Assembly (NCBI GenBank): GCA_019244955.1
Contig: JAFASC010000051.1
Coordinates: 1 to 43,366, forward strand
Origin: Methylobacteriaceae bacterium
GTDB taxonomy: Bacteria; Pseudomonadota; Alphaproteobacteria; Rhizobiales; Beijerinckiaceae
Reading direction: 5' to 3'
Length of the DNA: 43,366 nt
A program made the position numbers and the translations under genes. The notes beneath the pieces are model-generated. The model had not been told where the DNA came from. It was given only the letters and a program-made list of their open reading frames with translations, and made no database searches. Below are positions 1 through 10,235 of the stretch, one piece after another. Position 1 is the stretch's first letter. Every line of letters begins with the position of its first letter.

Positions 1-380
1 AGCGCCTCGGTTTTGGTCAAAGCCGCCTCTTCTTTCTTTGGCCCCGCGATGCGTTCGAGCTTGCCGATCTCGCGCACGACCAGAAACAGGATGAAGGCGA
101 TGATCAAAAAGTTGATCGCCACGGTGAGGAACTGCCCATAGCCGAGAACGGCGCCCGCCTTCTTGGCGTCGGCGTAAGCCGGATGGCCCTGAATCGCGGC
201 TGTCAGCGGGATATAATAGTTCGAGAAATCGAGCCCGCCACTGACGGCGCCGATAATGGGCATGATGATGTCGTTGACCAAGGAATCGACGATCTTGCTG
301 AATGCCGCCCCGATGATCACGCCGATCGCCAAGTCTATGACATTGCCGCGCAGGGCAAATTTCCTGAAGTCAGCAAGCAT
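1..380 (-). CDS. mscL: Large-conductance mechanosensitive channel MscL (3' end cut by window)
   Basis: Partial gene absent from the ORF track because its stop lies outside the window. The reverse strand reads [20 protein letters not shown], then [20 protein letters not shown], which is the amphipathic N-terminal helix and pore-lining TM1 of MscL. A periplasmic loop follows, then TM2 ([20 protein letters not shown]) and the start of the charged cytoplasmic helix. About 126 residues are visible of a usual 130-150. The ATG at 378-380 is preceded by GAGGAGAAGG, a strong SD. MscL is a pentameric inner-membrane channel that opens under membrane tension and releases solutes on osmotic downshock. It is divergent from the sensor kinase, with about 80 nt between starts. 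Confidence 0.95.
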   Translation of the reverse strand, partial: MLADFRKFALRGNVIDLAIGVIIGAAFSKIVDSLVNDIIMPIIGAVSGGLDFSNYYIPLTAAIQGHPAYADAKKAGAVLGYGQFLTVAINFLIIAFILFLVVREIGKLERIAGPKKEEAALTKTEA

Positions 381-463
381 GAACCTTCTCCTCAGGCGGG
401 GTGCGGATTGGAAGTGGCGTGGAAGGTGCGATAATATGGCTGCGATGGGTGGAGATTGAGCCG

Positions 464-3400
464 ATGACCGGCTGGATGGCCGTTCTCGCGACGCTTGTCT
501 ATATCTGTGGGCTGTTTGCAGTGGCCCATTATGGCGACACGAGCGGCCGGCCGTTCCTTGCCGGGCGCGTGCGGCCGATCGTCTACGCGCTAGGCTTGTG
601 CATCTATTGCACCTCGTGGACCTTTTTTGGGTCCGTCGGCGTCGCCTCGTCGAGCGGCTATGATTTCCTGGCAATCTATATCGGGCCGCTTCTGGTGATC
701 GGGTTCGGCGGCCCGGCCCTGGCGCGCATCGTCCACCTCGCCAAAGGGCAGAACATCACCTCCGTCGCCGATTTCATCGCTGCCCGGTACGGGAAGGCGC
801 AGAGCGTCGCGGCGCTGGTAACCGTCATTTGCGTGTTCGGAACGGTCCCCTACATCGCTTTGCAGCTGAAGGCGATTTCCACCTCAATCGCCGCGGTCCT
901 CAGCTCGATCGAGACAGCGCATTACGTGCCCGGTTTTGTTTCGCAGAATCTCTTGGTCGGCGTTGCGGCGCTGCTGTCGGGGTTTGCCATGGCCTTTGGC
1001 ACGCGCCAAGTCGACGCGACCGAACACCAAGGCGGGCTGATGCTTGCCATCGCGACGGAGTCGATCGTCAAGCTGCTCGCCTTCATATTGGTGGGAGCGT
1101 TCGTCACCTGGGGTATCTTTAACGGCCTCGATGATCTGATCGGCCGCACGCAGGCCACGCTTGGCGAGCAGAATCCATTCATCAAACCGCCCGACCCGGT
1201 GAACTTCCTGACAATGACATTGCTTTCCGCGTCAGCGATCCTGCTGTTGCCCCGGCAATTTCACGTAACTGTCGTTGAAAATCGTGATGTGAACGACGTC
1301 AGAGCTGCGAGTCGGCTCTTCCCGCTCTACCTTATCGCCATCAACTTATTTGTAATCCCGCTCGCGATGGCTGGGCTGCTGGCATTTTCAGGCCGCGCAA
1401 TCGATCGGGACATGACGGTTCTCGCCCTGCCGCTGCAGTTCGACGCCGACCATATCGCCGTGCTGACGCTGATCGGCGGATTATCCGCGGCGACCGCAAT
1501 GGTGATCGTTGAATGCGTGGCACTGTCGACAATGATCTCCAACGATCTCGTCGTTCCGCTCTTCGTTCGGAGCGGACGCACGGGCGAGAGGGTTCGCTCA
1601 GGCGACATCGGCGCGAAAATCCTGATTGTGCGGCGGGTGGCGATCATCGCCATTCTGGCGCTTGGTTATTTATATCTCGTGCATGCGGAACAAGCCGCGC
1701 TCGCTTCCATCGGACTCGTGGCTTTCGCCTGCATTGCGCAGATCGCTCCGGTCTTCCTTGGCGGATTGCTTTGGCCGCGCGCAACCGGCCGCGGTGCCAT
1801 GGCTGGTCTGGTCGCCGGTACTGTAGTGTGGGCCTACACACTCCTGCTCCCGTCGTTCGATCCCGGATCATTTCCCTTCGGCGATGCAATCAGTAGAGGT
1901 CCGTTCGAGATTGCCTTTCTGCGGCCGACCGCATTGTTCGGCACCGAATTGCCGGTGCTGGTGCACGGAACGTTTTGGAGCTTGCTTGCAAACGTCGTCG
2001 CTTTCGTGACCTTCTCGCTCACCCGGCCCGCAACGCGGATCGAGCGCGTGCAGGCCGACTACTTCGTCGGAAAACGCACGCCCTCGACCACGCATCCGCT
2101 GCGTCTGTGGCGCGCCAGTGTCAGCAGCGGCGAACTCGAAGTGTTGGTGGCACGCTACCTCGGCGCCGAGCGCGCGCGAGAGGCGTTTGCCCAGTATCTG
2201 GGTCACCGCGGCTCGCCGGTTTCACCGGAGACGCCCGCCGACGTTCATCTCCTGCGTTTTGCCGAGCATCAGCTGGCTTCGGCGATTGGTGCGGCCTCGT
2301 CACGCTTGGTTCTCTCGGTGCTCTTGAAGCGCGGTAACGTTTCGCGTCACACAGCATTGCGTCTCGTCGACGACGCCTCTGCGGCGATTCTGTATAATCG
2401 CGATCTTCTTCAATATGCCCTCGACTTCGCACGTCAAGGCATCACGGTGTTCGATAGCGATCTGCGCCTCATCTGCTGGAATCGTGAATTCCGCGAGCTC
2501 GTAACTCTCCCCAATGACCTGATCCGCGTCGGTGTGACCGCGCGGGAAATCCTCGCCTTCAATGTCGAGCGAGGTCTTTACGGACCGGGTGATGCCGAGG
2601 CGCAGATCGCCGACCGGCTAAAGGCGCTCACGTCCGAAGACGAGCCGTCGCGTGTCAAACTTCATCCGTCAGGCGAAGTGATCGAAATCCGCTCGGCGCG
2701 AATGCCGGACGGAAGCTTGGTGACAACCTACACGGACGTAACGGCGCAGGTGGCCGCCGAGGAGTCGCTCGAGCAGCGGGTTGCCGAACGCACCGAAGAG
2801 CTGACGCGCGTCAATATGGAACTCGTGCGCGCAAAGGCGCAAGCCGAGGAGGCAAATAGCTCGAAGACCCGTTTCCTTGCGGCGGCGAGCCACGACCTTT
2901 TACAGCCGCTGAACGCCGCCCGCCTGTACGCCACCTCGTTGAGCGAGGGAGCGGGGACGAGCCGGAGCGCCGCTGTTGGCGAAATGCGCAAGCTCGCCCG
3001 CAATGTCGACCTATCGCTGGAGGCGGTCGAAGAAATCCTGACGACAATTCTCGAAATCTCACGCCTAGACGCCGGCGCGCTCAAGCCGGAGCTGCACGCT
3101 TTTGCCATCAACGATGTTTTGGAGCAGCTGCGCATCGAATTCGAGCCGATGGCGCGCGAGAAGCAGCTCGTCCTAAAGGTTCTTCCGTGCTCCGTCCCCA
3201 TCTGGTCGGATCGGCGCTTGCTGCGCAGGCTCTTGCGCAATCTCGTGTCGAATGCGGTCAAGTACACGTCCTCGCATGGCCGCGTTCTTGTCGGCGCGCG
3301 GCGTCTGGGCGAGGGCTTGCGCCTCGAGGTCTGGGATACCGGCGTTGGAATTCCGGAGGATCAGCAGACAATCGTCTTCCAGGAGTTCACGCGTCTCGAA

Positions 3401-3991
3401 TCCGCCCAGCAGACTGCAACGGGTCTGGGGCTCGGACTGTCGATCGTCGAGCGTCTCGCTCGCGTGCTGGATCACCCGGTTCGCCTGCGTTCGAATCCCG
3501 ATCGAGGCTCGGTTTTCTCCGTGGACATCCCAAGGCGCGCACAGGAGAGCGCCGTCGAGAAGATCAAATCCCCGCGGCGTGCCTCACGCAAAGAAGCGGC
3601 GATGGGCGGCATGGTGGTTGCCGCAATCGATAACGATCCGCGCATTCTCGAAGGCATGCAGGGTCTGCTGAAGCAATGGCAATGTACGTCTGTGTGCGCC
3701 AAGAGCAGCGATGAAGCCGCGCTGCTGCTCGATGAGATCGGGCTCCAGCCGGATGTTGTTCTCGCGGACTATCATCTTGGCGATGCGGAGAATGGGCTCG
3801 AGGCGATTGTTCGGTTACGCGCCACCTATGGCAGCGATCTGCCGGGAGTACTGATTACAGCCGATCGCACCCCAGAGGTGCGGGACCGCGCCGCCGAGGA
3901 GAACGTCTACGTTTTGCACAAGCCGGTGAAACCTGCGTCGCTACGCGCTCTCCTCTCACAGGCTCGCGTGGCGAGCACCGCGGCTGAATAG
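464..3991 (+). CDS. PutP-type sodium/solute symporter-fused hybrid sensor histidine kinase (NahK/ErcS-like)
   Basis: About 1175 residues. The first ~500 form a sodium:solute symporter (SSS/PutP) fold with about a dozen hydrophobic helices. Then come a linker, a PAS domain (around [20 protein letters not shown]), a short coiled coil ([15 protein letters not shown]), a HisKA box with phospho-acceptor His about residue 810 (SHDLLQP), an HATPase domain ([27 protein letters not shown]) and a C-terminal receiver with Asp about residue 1102 (LADYHLG), ITAD and the HKP lysine. All catalytic motifs look intact. The [13 protein letters not shown] box is typical of NahK/ErcS-type kinases. The track opens the ORF at 401; ATG 464 is preferred because it has an upstream GGAG and starts directly before the first helix. 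By family it should sense a solute through the transporter module and signal by phosphorelay. No DNA-binding partner lies next to it, so the ligand is unknown. Confidence 0.9.
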   Translation: MTGWMAVLATLVYICGLFAVAHYGDTSGRPFLAGRVRPIVYALGLCIYCTSWTFFGSVGVASSSGYDFLAIYIGPLLVIGFGGPALARIVHLAKGQNITSVADFIAARYGKAQSVAALVTVICVFGTVPYIALQLKAISTSIAAVLSSIETAHYVPGFVSQNLLVGVAALLSGFAMAFGTRQVDATEHQGGLMLAIATESIVKLLAFILVGAFVTWGIFNGLDDLIGRTQATLGEQNPFIKPPDPVNFLTMTLLSASAILLLPRQFHVTVVENRDVNDVRAASRLFPLYLIAINLFVIPLAMAGLLAFSGRAIDRDMTVLALPLQFDADHIAVLTLIGGLSAATAMVIVECVALSTMISNDLVVPLFVRSGRTGERVRSGDIGAKILIVRRVAIIAILALGYLYLVHAEQAALASIGLVAFACIAQIAPVFLGGLLWPRATGRGAMAGLVAGTVVWAYTLLLPSFDPGSFPFGDAISRGPFEIAFLRPTALFGTELPVLVHGTFWSLLANVVAFVTFSLTRPATRIERVQADYFVGKRTPSTTHPLRLWRASVSSGELEVLVARYLGAERAREAFAQYLGHRGSPVSPETPADVHLLRFAEHQLASAIGAASSRLVLSVLLKRGNVSRHTALRLVDDASAAILYNRDLLQYALDFARQGITVFDSDLRLICWNREFRELVTLPNDLIRVGVTAREILAFNVERGLYGPGDAEAQIADRLKALTSEDEPSRVKLHPSGEVIEIRSARMPDGSLVTTYTDVTAQVAAEESLEQRVAERTEELTRVNMELVRAKAQAEEANSSKTRFLAAASHDLLQPLNAARLYATSLSEGAGTSRSAAVGEMRKLARNVDLSLEAVEEILTTILEISRLDAGALKPELHAFAINDVLEQLRIEFEPMAREKQLVLKVLPCSVPIWSDRRLLRRLLRNLVSNAVKYTSSHGRVLVGARRLGEGLRLEVWDTGVGIPEDQQTIVFQEFTRLESAQQTATGLGLGLSIVERLARVLDHPVRLRSNPDRGSVFSVDIPRRAQESAVEKIKSPRRASRKEAAMGGMVVAAIDNDPRILEGMQGLLKQWQCTSVCAKSSDEAALLLDEIGLQPDVVLADYHLGDAENGLEAIVRLRATYGSDLPGVLITADRTPEVRDRAAEENVYVLHKPVKPASLRALLSQARVASTAAE

Positions 3992-4615
3992 TCAGGCGGC
4001 GGGCGAGAACGCTTTGCGTCCGGAGCGCAGTGCGTCATCGAGCAATTCGAGGCGGTCCTGGCCCCAGAAAAGCTCGCCGTCGAGGACGTAAGTCGGTGAG
4101 CCGAACGCGCCGGCGGCGAGCGCCTCGGCGATATTGGCTTGGTACGCCGCATCGGTCTGCGGACTGTGCGCCGATTGCAAAATGGACTGCGCAGCATGAC
4201 CGCACGCCGCGAGAATCTCGGCCAACACGCTTTCGTCGGCGCAATTCCGCTCTTCTTCGAAGACGGCTTTGAACACGCTACCAATGTAGGAGGCTGCATC
4301 CCTGCCGCTTTGCACGACAGCAATAACGCTGCGATCGGCCAGCGCGCAGTCGAATGGCCAGTACTTCGGATGCAGATTGAAATTCATGCCACGCTTTTCA
4401 CGCCAGCGCTGCAGCTCGAGCATGCGATAACGCTGTCGCGCCGGAGCGCGCTTGCCTAATGGCAGACCGCCCGTCTGCGGAAAGACCTCGGCGAGATTGA
4501 CCGGCTTCCAATCGATCGTCACGCCATGCTCGCGCGCGATCCCGAGGAAGAGCTCATGGCCGATATAGGCCCAGGGACTGACCGTGGTGAAATAACAGGT
4601 GATGCCGCGCGCCAT
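3992..4615 (-). CDS. DsbA-fold 2-hydroxychromene-2-carboxylate isomerase-like (GST kappa family)
   Basis: A 207-residue thioredoxin-fold protein. The N-terminus YFTTVSPWAYIGH has SPWAY where a DsbA CxxC would be, as in HCCA isomerases and kappa-class GSTs, which use a Ser with glutathione. The conserved C-terminal GAFGSPTYVLDGELFWGQDR (substrate/GSH side) is present. It is last in the beta-oxidation operon, 53 nt after fadJ. Its stop directly abuts the kinase stop on the other strand (TAG at 3991, TCA at 3992). The ATG at 4613-4615 has a good SD (GGGAGG), but SD and ATG lie in a long hairpin listed separately. True substrate is unknown; the aromatic isomerase name is family-level only. A role on an unusual acyl or aromatic CoA breakdown product is inference from position. 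Confidence 0.85.
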   Translation of the reverse strand: MARGITCYFTTVSPWAYIGHELFLGIAREHGVTIDWKPVNLAEVFPQTGGLPLGKRAPARQRYRMLELQRWREKRGMNFNLHPKYWPFDCALADRSVIAVVQSGRDAASYIGSVFKAVFEEERNCADESVLAEILAACGHAAQSILQSAHSPQTDAAYQANIAEALAAGAFGSPTYVLDGELFWGQDRLELLDDALRSGRKAFSPAA

Positions 4616-4648
4616 GTAACCTCCCGGTTTGGCCGGGAAATTACATGG
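4612..4648 (-). promoter_or_regulatory. Inverted repeat covering SD and start codon of the isomerase gene
   Basis: Plus-strand arms are CCATGTAACCTCCCGG (4612-4627) and CCGGGAAATTACATGG (4633-4648) around a 5-nt loop. In the minus-strand transcript all 16 positions pair, two as G-U. The 3' arm carries GGGAGG and the AUG of the isomerase, so the stem would hide the whole initiation site. No U-run follows, which argues against an ordinary terminator. It lies 20 nt beyond the fadJ stop. It could set low or conditional translation of the last gene, serve as an mRNA 3'-end stabiliser, or be a DNA operator. The structure is seen in sequence; the function is inference. Confidence 0.7.
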
Positions 4649-4668
4649 ATTTTCTCAGTGCGCCAGAG

Positions 4669-6882
4669 CTACGCCGCCTTCGCCTGCGCGGCGGCACGGC
4701 CGTAGAAGGTCTCGTGCGATTTCGCCATGTCTATGAGCAGCCCGGGCGGCGAGAAGCGATCGCCGTACTTTTTCGCGAGCTTGTCGCAGAGCAGGACGAA
4801 ATTGCCGACGCCCATACCATCGATATAGCTCAGCGTGCCGCCCGTATAAGGCGCAAAGCCGAAGCCGAGAATCGAGCCGACGTCGGCCTCGCGCGGATCG
4901 GTGACGACACCTTCGGCAAACGTACGCGCCGCCTCCACCGCCTGCACGACCAGGAAACGTTGCTTTAGTTCCTCGATGTCGATCGTCTCAGGGTCGAGCT
5001 TGCGTTCTGCAAGATCCGCGAGGCCCGGCCACAGGCGCTTTTGGCCCTGCCCCTTTTCCGGATAATCGTAGAAGCCCTTGCCGTTCTTGCGGCCGTTGCG
5101 GCCTTTCTCGACGACGAGGGTGCGCAGCACTTTCTCCTGCGCCGGATCGACCGCGCCTTGGCCCAAGTCTTTCTTGGTTGCCTCGACAATTTTCCAGCCG
5201 AGATCGACGCCGACTTCGTCGTTGAGCGCTAGCGGGCCAACCGGCATGCCGGCCATTTTGGCGGCGTTCTCGATCATCGCCGCGGGAACGCCTTCCACGA
5301 GCATCAGATGTGCCTCGCGAATGTAATTGCCGACGCAGCGATTGGCGTAAAAACCGCGGGTGTCGTTGACGACAATTGGAGTCTTCTTGATCGCGCGCAC
5401 GTAATCGAGTGCGGTCGCAAGTGCCCGGTCGCCCGTGCCTTTGCCCTTGATGATCTCGACGAGCATCATCCTCTCGACCGGCGAGAAGAAATGGATGCCG
5501 ATGAAATTTTCCGGACGCGGGTGGTTCTCGGAAAGCGAGGTGATCGGCAGTGTCGATGTGTTCGAGGCGAATACCACATTGGGGCCGACTACCGCTTCCG
5601 CCTTCTTAGTCGCCTCGGCCTTGACGCCGCGATCCTCGAATACTGCCTCGATAACGAGATCGCAGCCCTTCAGCGCGGTGTAATCTTCGGTCGCGTTGAT
5701 GCGGCCGAGCAGCGCGTCACGATCGGCCGACTTGGCGCGACCCTTCATGATCTGGCTGGAGATGAGCTTGTTCGAATATTCCTTGCCCTTGTCGGCACTC
5801 GCTTGATCCCGGTCGATCAGGACTACGTCCATCCCTGCCTGCGCCGTGACATAAGCGATGCCCGCGCCCATGAAGCCCGCGCCGATGACGCCGATCTTGC
5901 GCAGGTTCGTTGGCGGCACGTTCTTCGGCCGGCGCGCGCCCTTATTGAGCTCCCCCATCGATAGGAAGAGGGAGCGGATCATGGCCGCGGCTTCCGGCGA
6001 GCGCAGAATTTTTGCAAACCAGCGCGCCTCGACCTTCAGTGCCTGATCCATCGGCAGCTGCAGACCCTCGAACACGCAGTGCAGGATCGCTTTCGCCGCG
6101 GGGTAATTGTCCATTGTCTCGCGACGGTAGAGCGCGTTCGCGGCAGGCCACGTCATCATGCCCGTTGGCGAGAACACTTTGCCGGATGGGAGCTTGAAAT
6201 TCTTCTCGTCCCACGGCGCTACGCCTTTGCCGCCAGCCTTGATCCATTCTTTGGCTTTCGCCACTATGTCGCCCGCCGGCGCGACGGCGTGGACTAGGTT
6301 CATCTTCAATGCCGCCGCGGGCCTGATCTGCTCACCCTTGAACAGCATCTGCAGGGCGTCGCCCGTCTGCATGAGACGCGGGATGCGTTGCGTACCGCCG
6401 GCGCCGGGGAAAAGGCCGACCTTGATTTCCGGCAGGCCGACGCGCGCCTTCTCCGAATCCGACATGACGCGATAATGGCAGGCGAGCGTGAGCTCGAAAC
6501 CGCCGCCGAGACACGTGCCGTTGATCGCCGCCGCCCACGGCTTGCCTGACGTCTCGAGCTTGCGATAGGTGCGCGAAAGCGCACCGGCATTGTCGACGAA
6601 AAGTCGCATCGCCGCTTCTTCGCCGCGCTCTTTCAGCGCTTTGGCGTAATCGCTCGCGCCCTTCTCCAGCATGGTCAGATCGGCGCCGGCGGAGAACGTG
6701 TCCTTGCCGGACGTGACGACGCAGCCTTTGATTGACGCGTCAGACGCGACCTTGTCGATCACCTCGCCGAGTTCGGCGATAACATCCGGGTTGATGACAT
6801 TCATGGCGCGCCCCGCCATGTCCCAGGTCAGAAGCGCGATGCCATCGGAATCGGTTTCGAAGCGGAAGTTTTTCAGGTTCAT
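4669..6882 (-). CDS. fadJ: Bifunctional enoyl-CoA hydratase / 3-hydroxyacyl-CoA dehydrogenase (FadJ/FadB type)
   Basis: 737 residues from the ATG at 6880-6882; the track's longer 796-aa form runs into the upstream thiolase gene and is rejected. Residues 1-~190 are a crotonase domain with oxyanion-hole GTCLGGGFE and the Glu pair near 130 and 152 (GLPEIKVGLFPGAGG). Around 330 begins the NAD-binding domain (GAGFMGAGIA), followed by the dehydrogenase core (SNTSTLPITSL, GIHFFSPVERM) and the two C-terminal helical domains (VNDTRGFYANR). It hydrates trans-2-enoyl-CoA and oxidises the 3-hydroxyacyl-CoA with NAD. Start is 16 nt after the thiolase stop, so the two are surely cotranscribed and probably form the trifunctional alpha/beta complex. 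Symbol fadJ versus fadB is a naming choice. Confidence 0.95.
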   Translation of the reverse strand: MNLKNFRFETDSDGIALLTWDMAGRAMNVINPDVIAELGEVIDKVASDASIKGCVVTSGKDTFSAGADLTMLEKGASDYAKALKERGEEAAMRLFVDNAGALSRTYRKLETSGKPWAAAINGTCLGGGFELTLACHYRVMSDSEKARVGLPEIKVGLFPGAGGTQRIPRLMQTGDALQMLFKGEQIRPAAALKMNLVHAVAPAGDIVAKAKEWIKAGGKGVAPWDEKNFKLPSGKVFSPTGMMTWPAANALYRRETMDNYPAAKAILHCVFEGLQLPMDQALKVEARWFAKILRSPEAAAMIRSLFLSMGELNKGARRPKNVPPTNLRKIGVIGAGFMGAGIAYVTAQAGMDVVLIDRDQASADKGKEYSNKLISSQIMKGRAKSADRDALLGRINATEDYTALKGCDLVIEAVFEDRGVKAEATKKAEAVVGPNVVFASNTSTLPITSLSENHPRPENFIGIHFFSPVERMMLVEIIKGKGTGDRALATALDYVRAIKKTPIVVNDTRGFYANRCVGNYIREAHLMLVEGVPAAMIENAAKMAGMPVGPLALNDEVGVDLGWKIVEATKKDLGQGAVDPAQEKVLRTLVVEKGRNGRKNGKGFYDYPEKGQGQKRLWPGLADLAERKLDPETIDIEELKQRFLVVQAVEAARTFAEGVVTDPREADVGSILGFGFAPYTGGTLSYIDGMGVGNFVLLCDKLAKKYGDRFSPPGLLIDMAKSHETFYGRAAAQAKAA

Positions 6883-6898
6883 CACTCGCTCCCGCTGC

Positions 6899-8107
<1,209 letters not shown>

Positions 8108-8167
8108 GGAGGACCTCCAAAAATTGTCATGAATGCGCACGCCGCCCATGCGCGATGCGTTTCGACT

Positions 8168-9961
8168 TCAGAACATTTCCGCGGGGACTGACATCATGGT
8201 GTCCGCGCCGGACGTGATCCGCGCCAGACGCACGCTGCTTTCGGGCAGCATGCGTTCCATGAAAAACTTGCCTGTGAGCAGCTTCGCGTCCATCTTCTCC
8301 GAGACACCGTTGCCGGCCGACCTCTTGGCGATCGCGGTCTTGGCGATCTGCGCCCACATGTAAGCAAGCGCCACCAATCCGAACAGGTGCATATAGTCGT
8401 AAGAGCCGGCGCCGGCATTGTCGGGTTTCGCCATGCCGTTCTGCATAAACCACATGGTCGCCTGCTGGAGGTGACCAGTGGCATTCTGCAGTGGCGCGAT
8501 GAACGGTTTCAGCGCCTCGTCGTTTTCGTTCTCCTTGGCGAACTGCGTGACCTCGTTGAAGAACGTCATGATGGCGCGTCCGCCGTCTTTCGGCAGCTTG
8601 CGGCCGACAAGGTCGAGCGCCTGGATGCCGTTCGCTCCCTCGTAAATCATGGCGATGCGGGCGTCGCGGACGAACTGTTCCATGCCCCATTCGCCGACAT
8701 ACCCGTGGCCGCCGAGCACCTGCTGGGCTTTCACGGTATTGTCGAACCCGACGTCCGTGAGCACGCCTTTCAGAACCGGCGTCATCAGACCAAGGTAATC
8801 TTCCGCCGCAGCATGCGCCTTCGGATCGTCGGAATGGTGTCCGATGTCGCTGCGCATAGCGGTCCATAGAACAAGCGCCCGCGCCGCTTCGTTGAACGCC
8901 TTGATCTCGAGGAGATTGCGCCGGATGTCCGGGTGCACGATGATCGGGTCGGCCGGCTTATCCGGGTTCTTCACGCCGGAAATCGAGCGGCCTTGCAGAC
9001 GATCCTTCGCGTAGGCCGCCGCGTTCTGGTAGGCGACTTCGGATTGGGCCAGACCCTGCACGGACACGCCGAGCCGGGCGTGGTTCATCATTACGAACAT
9101 CGCGTTGAGGCCGCGATTGGCTTCGCCGAGCAGATAGCCCTTGGCGCCGTCATAGTTCATCACGCAGGTCGAATTGCCGTGAATGCCCATCTTGTGTTCG
9201 ATTGAGCCGCAGGTGACGCCGTTCGGTTGGGCGAGCGAGCCGTCAGGATTGACGTTCACCTTCGGCACGATGAACAGCGAGATGCCCTTCACTCCGGCGG
9301 GCGCGCCTTCGATGCGCGCCAGCACGAGATGGATGATGTTCTCGGTGAGATCGTGCTCGCCGGCCGAGATGAAGATTTTCTGCCCGGTGATCGAATAAGA
9401 GCCGTCGTCATTTGGGACGGCCTTTGTCTTCAGTAGACCCAGATCAGTGCCGCAATGCGGCTCGGTCAAATTCATCGTGCCCGCCCAGCGCCCCTCCGTC
9501 ATCTTCGGCGCAAAGAGCTGCTTCTGCTCGTCGCTGCCATGGACCAGCAGCGCCGCGAGCGCGCCCGAGGTAAGGCCCGGATACATGCCGAAGGCCATGT
9601 TGGCGGAGGCGACGAACTCGTTCACCGCAATCGCCAGCGTGTGCGGCAGGCCTTGGCCGCCGTATTCCGGATCGACCGGCAGACCGATCCAGCCACCCTC
9701 GGCATACGCCTTGAATGCTTCCTTGAAACCTTTCGGTGTGGTGACGTCCCGCTCGCTCTGCCGCACGCAGCCCTCCCGGTCGCCCGAGAGGTTCAGCGGC
9801 TGCAGCACCTCCTCACACAGTTTTGCCGCCTCCCCGAGGATCGCCTCGATCACGTCGGGTGTGGCCTCCGCAAAACTCGGAAGGTTGTTGTAGCGATCGA
9901 TCTGGAAGACATCGCGCAGGAGGAACAGCACGTCCTCCACCGGCGCTTTGTAGCTCGGCAT
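8168..9961 (-). CDS. Acyl-CoA dehydrogenase with C-terminal extension (DmdC-like / long-chain type)
   Basis: 597 residues, longer than the ~380 of classic acyl-CoA dehydrogenases and matching the family with an extra N-terminal helix pair and a C-terminal domain that also holds 3-methylmercaptopropionyl-CoA dehydrogenase (DmdC). Visible: N-terminal helix MPSYKAPVEDVLFLLRDVF, FAD/substrate region (MNLTEPHCGTDLGLLKTKA), arginine-rich central helices and the catalytic Glu near residue 440 (MIYEGANGIQALDL). It oxidises acyl-CoA to 2-enoyl-CoA, passing electrons to ETF. It is the first gene of the minus-strand operon with thiolase and fadJ, with SD AGGAGATGTGTC before ATG 9961. Chain length cannot be read from sequence; DMSP use is possible but the context favours general fatty acids. 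Confidence 0.92.
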   Translation of the reverse strand: MPSYKAPVEDVLFLLRDVFQIDRYNNLPSFAEATPDVIEAILGEAAKLCEEVLQPLNLSGDREGCVRQSERDVTTPKGFKEAFKAYAEGGWIGLPVDPEYGGQGLPHTLAIAVNEFVASANMAFGMYPGLTSGALAALLVHGSDEQKQLFAPKMTEGRWAGTMNLTEPHCGTDLGLLKTKAVPNDDGSYSITGQKIFISAGEHDLTENIIHLVLARIEGAPAGVKGISLFIVPKVNVNPDGSLAQPNGVTCGSIEHKMGIHGNSTCVMNYDGAKGYLLGEANRGLNAMFVMMNHARLGVSVQGLAQSEVAYQNAAAYAKDRLQGRSISGVKNPDKPADPIIVHPDIRRNLLEIKAFNEAARALVLWTAMRSDIGHHSDDPKAHAAAEDYLGLMTPVLKGVLTDVGFDNTVKAQQVLGGHGYVGEWGMEQFVRDARIAMIYEGANGIQALDLVGRKLPKDGGRAIMTFFNEVTQFAKENENDEALKPFIAPLQNATGHLQQATMWFMQNGMAKPDNAGAGSYDYMHLFGLVALAYMWAQIAKTAIAKRSAGNGVSEKMDAKLLTGKFFMERMLPESSVRLARITSGADTMMSVPAEMF

Positions 9962-10009
9962 GACACATCTCCTGCCGCCGGCACGCAGCGCGACGGCACC
10001 CGGGTCAGA

Positions 10010-10027
10010 TAGTTCACATGTAAACTA
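10010..10027. promoter_or_regulatory. Candidate operator of the beta-oxidation operon
   Basis: TAGTTCACATGTAAACTA is an 18-bp palindrome with a single mismatched pair. It lies 49 bp upstream of the acyl-CoA dehydrogenase ATG in the gap to the divergent podJ-like gene. On the minus strand TTGCAA sits 17 nt before TACATG inside the palindrome, so the site could cover a -10 element. In related bacteria this gene set is often run by a MerR- or TetR-type acyl-CoA-responsive regulator, but none is encoded in the window. Binding protein is inference. Confidence 0.55.
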
Positions 10028-10235
10028 TTTCCCGGCCTGTTGCAAGGTGCAGCCGTGCCCGCCGATTGGCAACAGTGCGCAGAGGTGTGCCAGAACCGGC
10101 CAAGTTTAACGTGTTGTTTACCCCCGATGCAGAAAGTCATGCCCAGGCAGCAAAACCTTAACTCCCCGCCGATTCGCGCGTTGCGTTCCGCCGAGCCGCT
10201 GGTGAACCCGGGACAAAGGTCCATTGGACGTGGCG

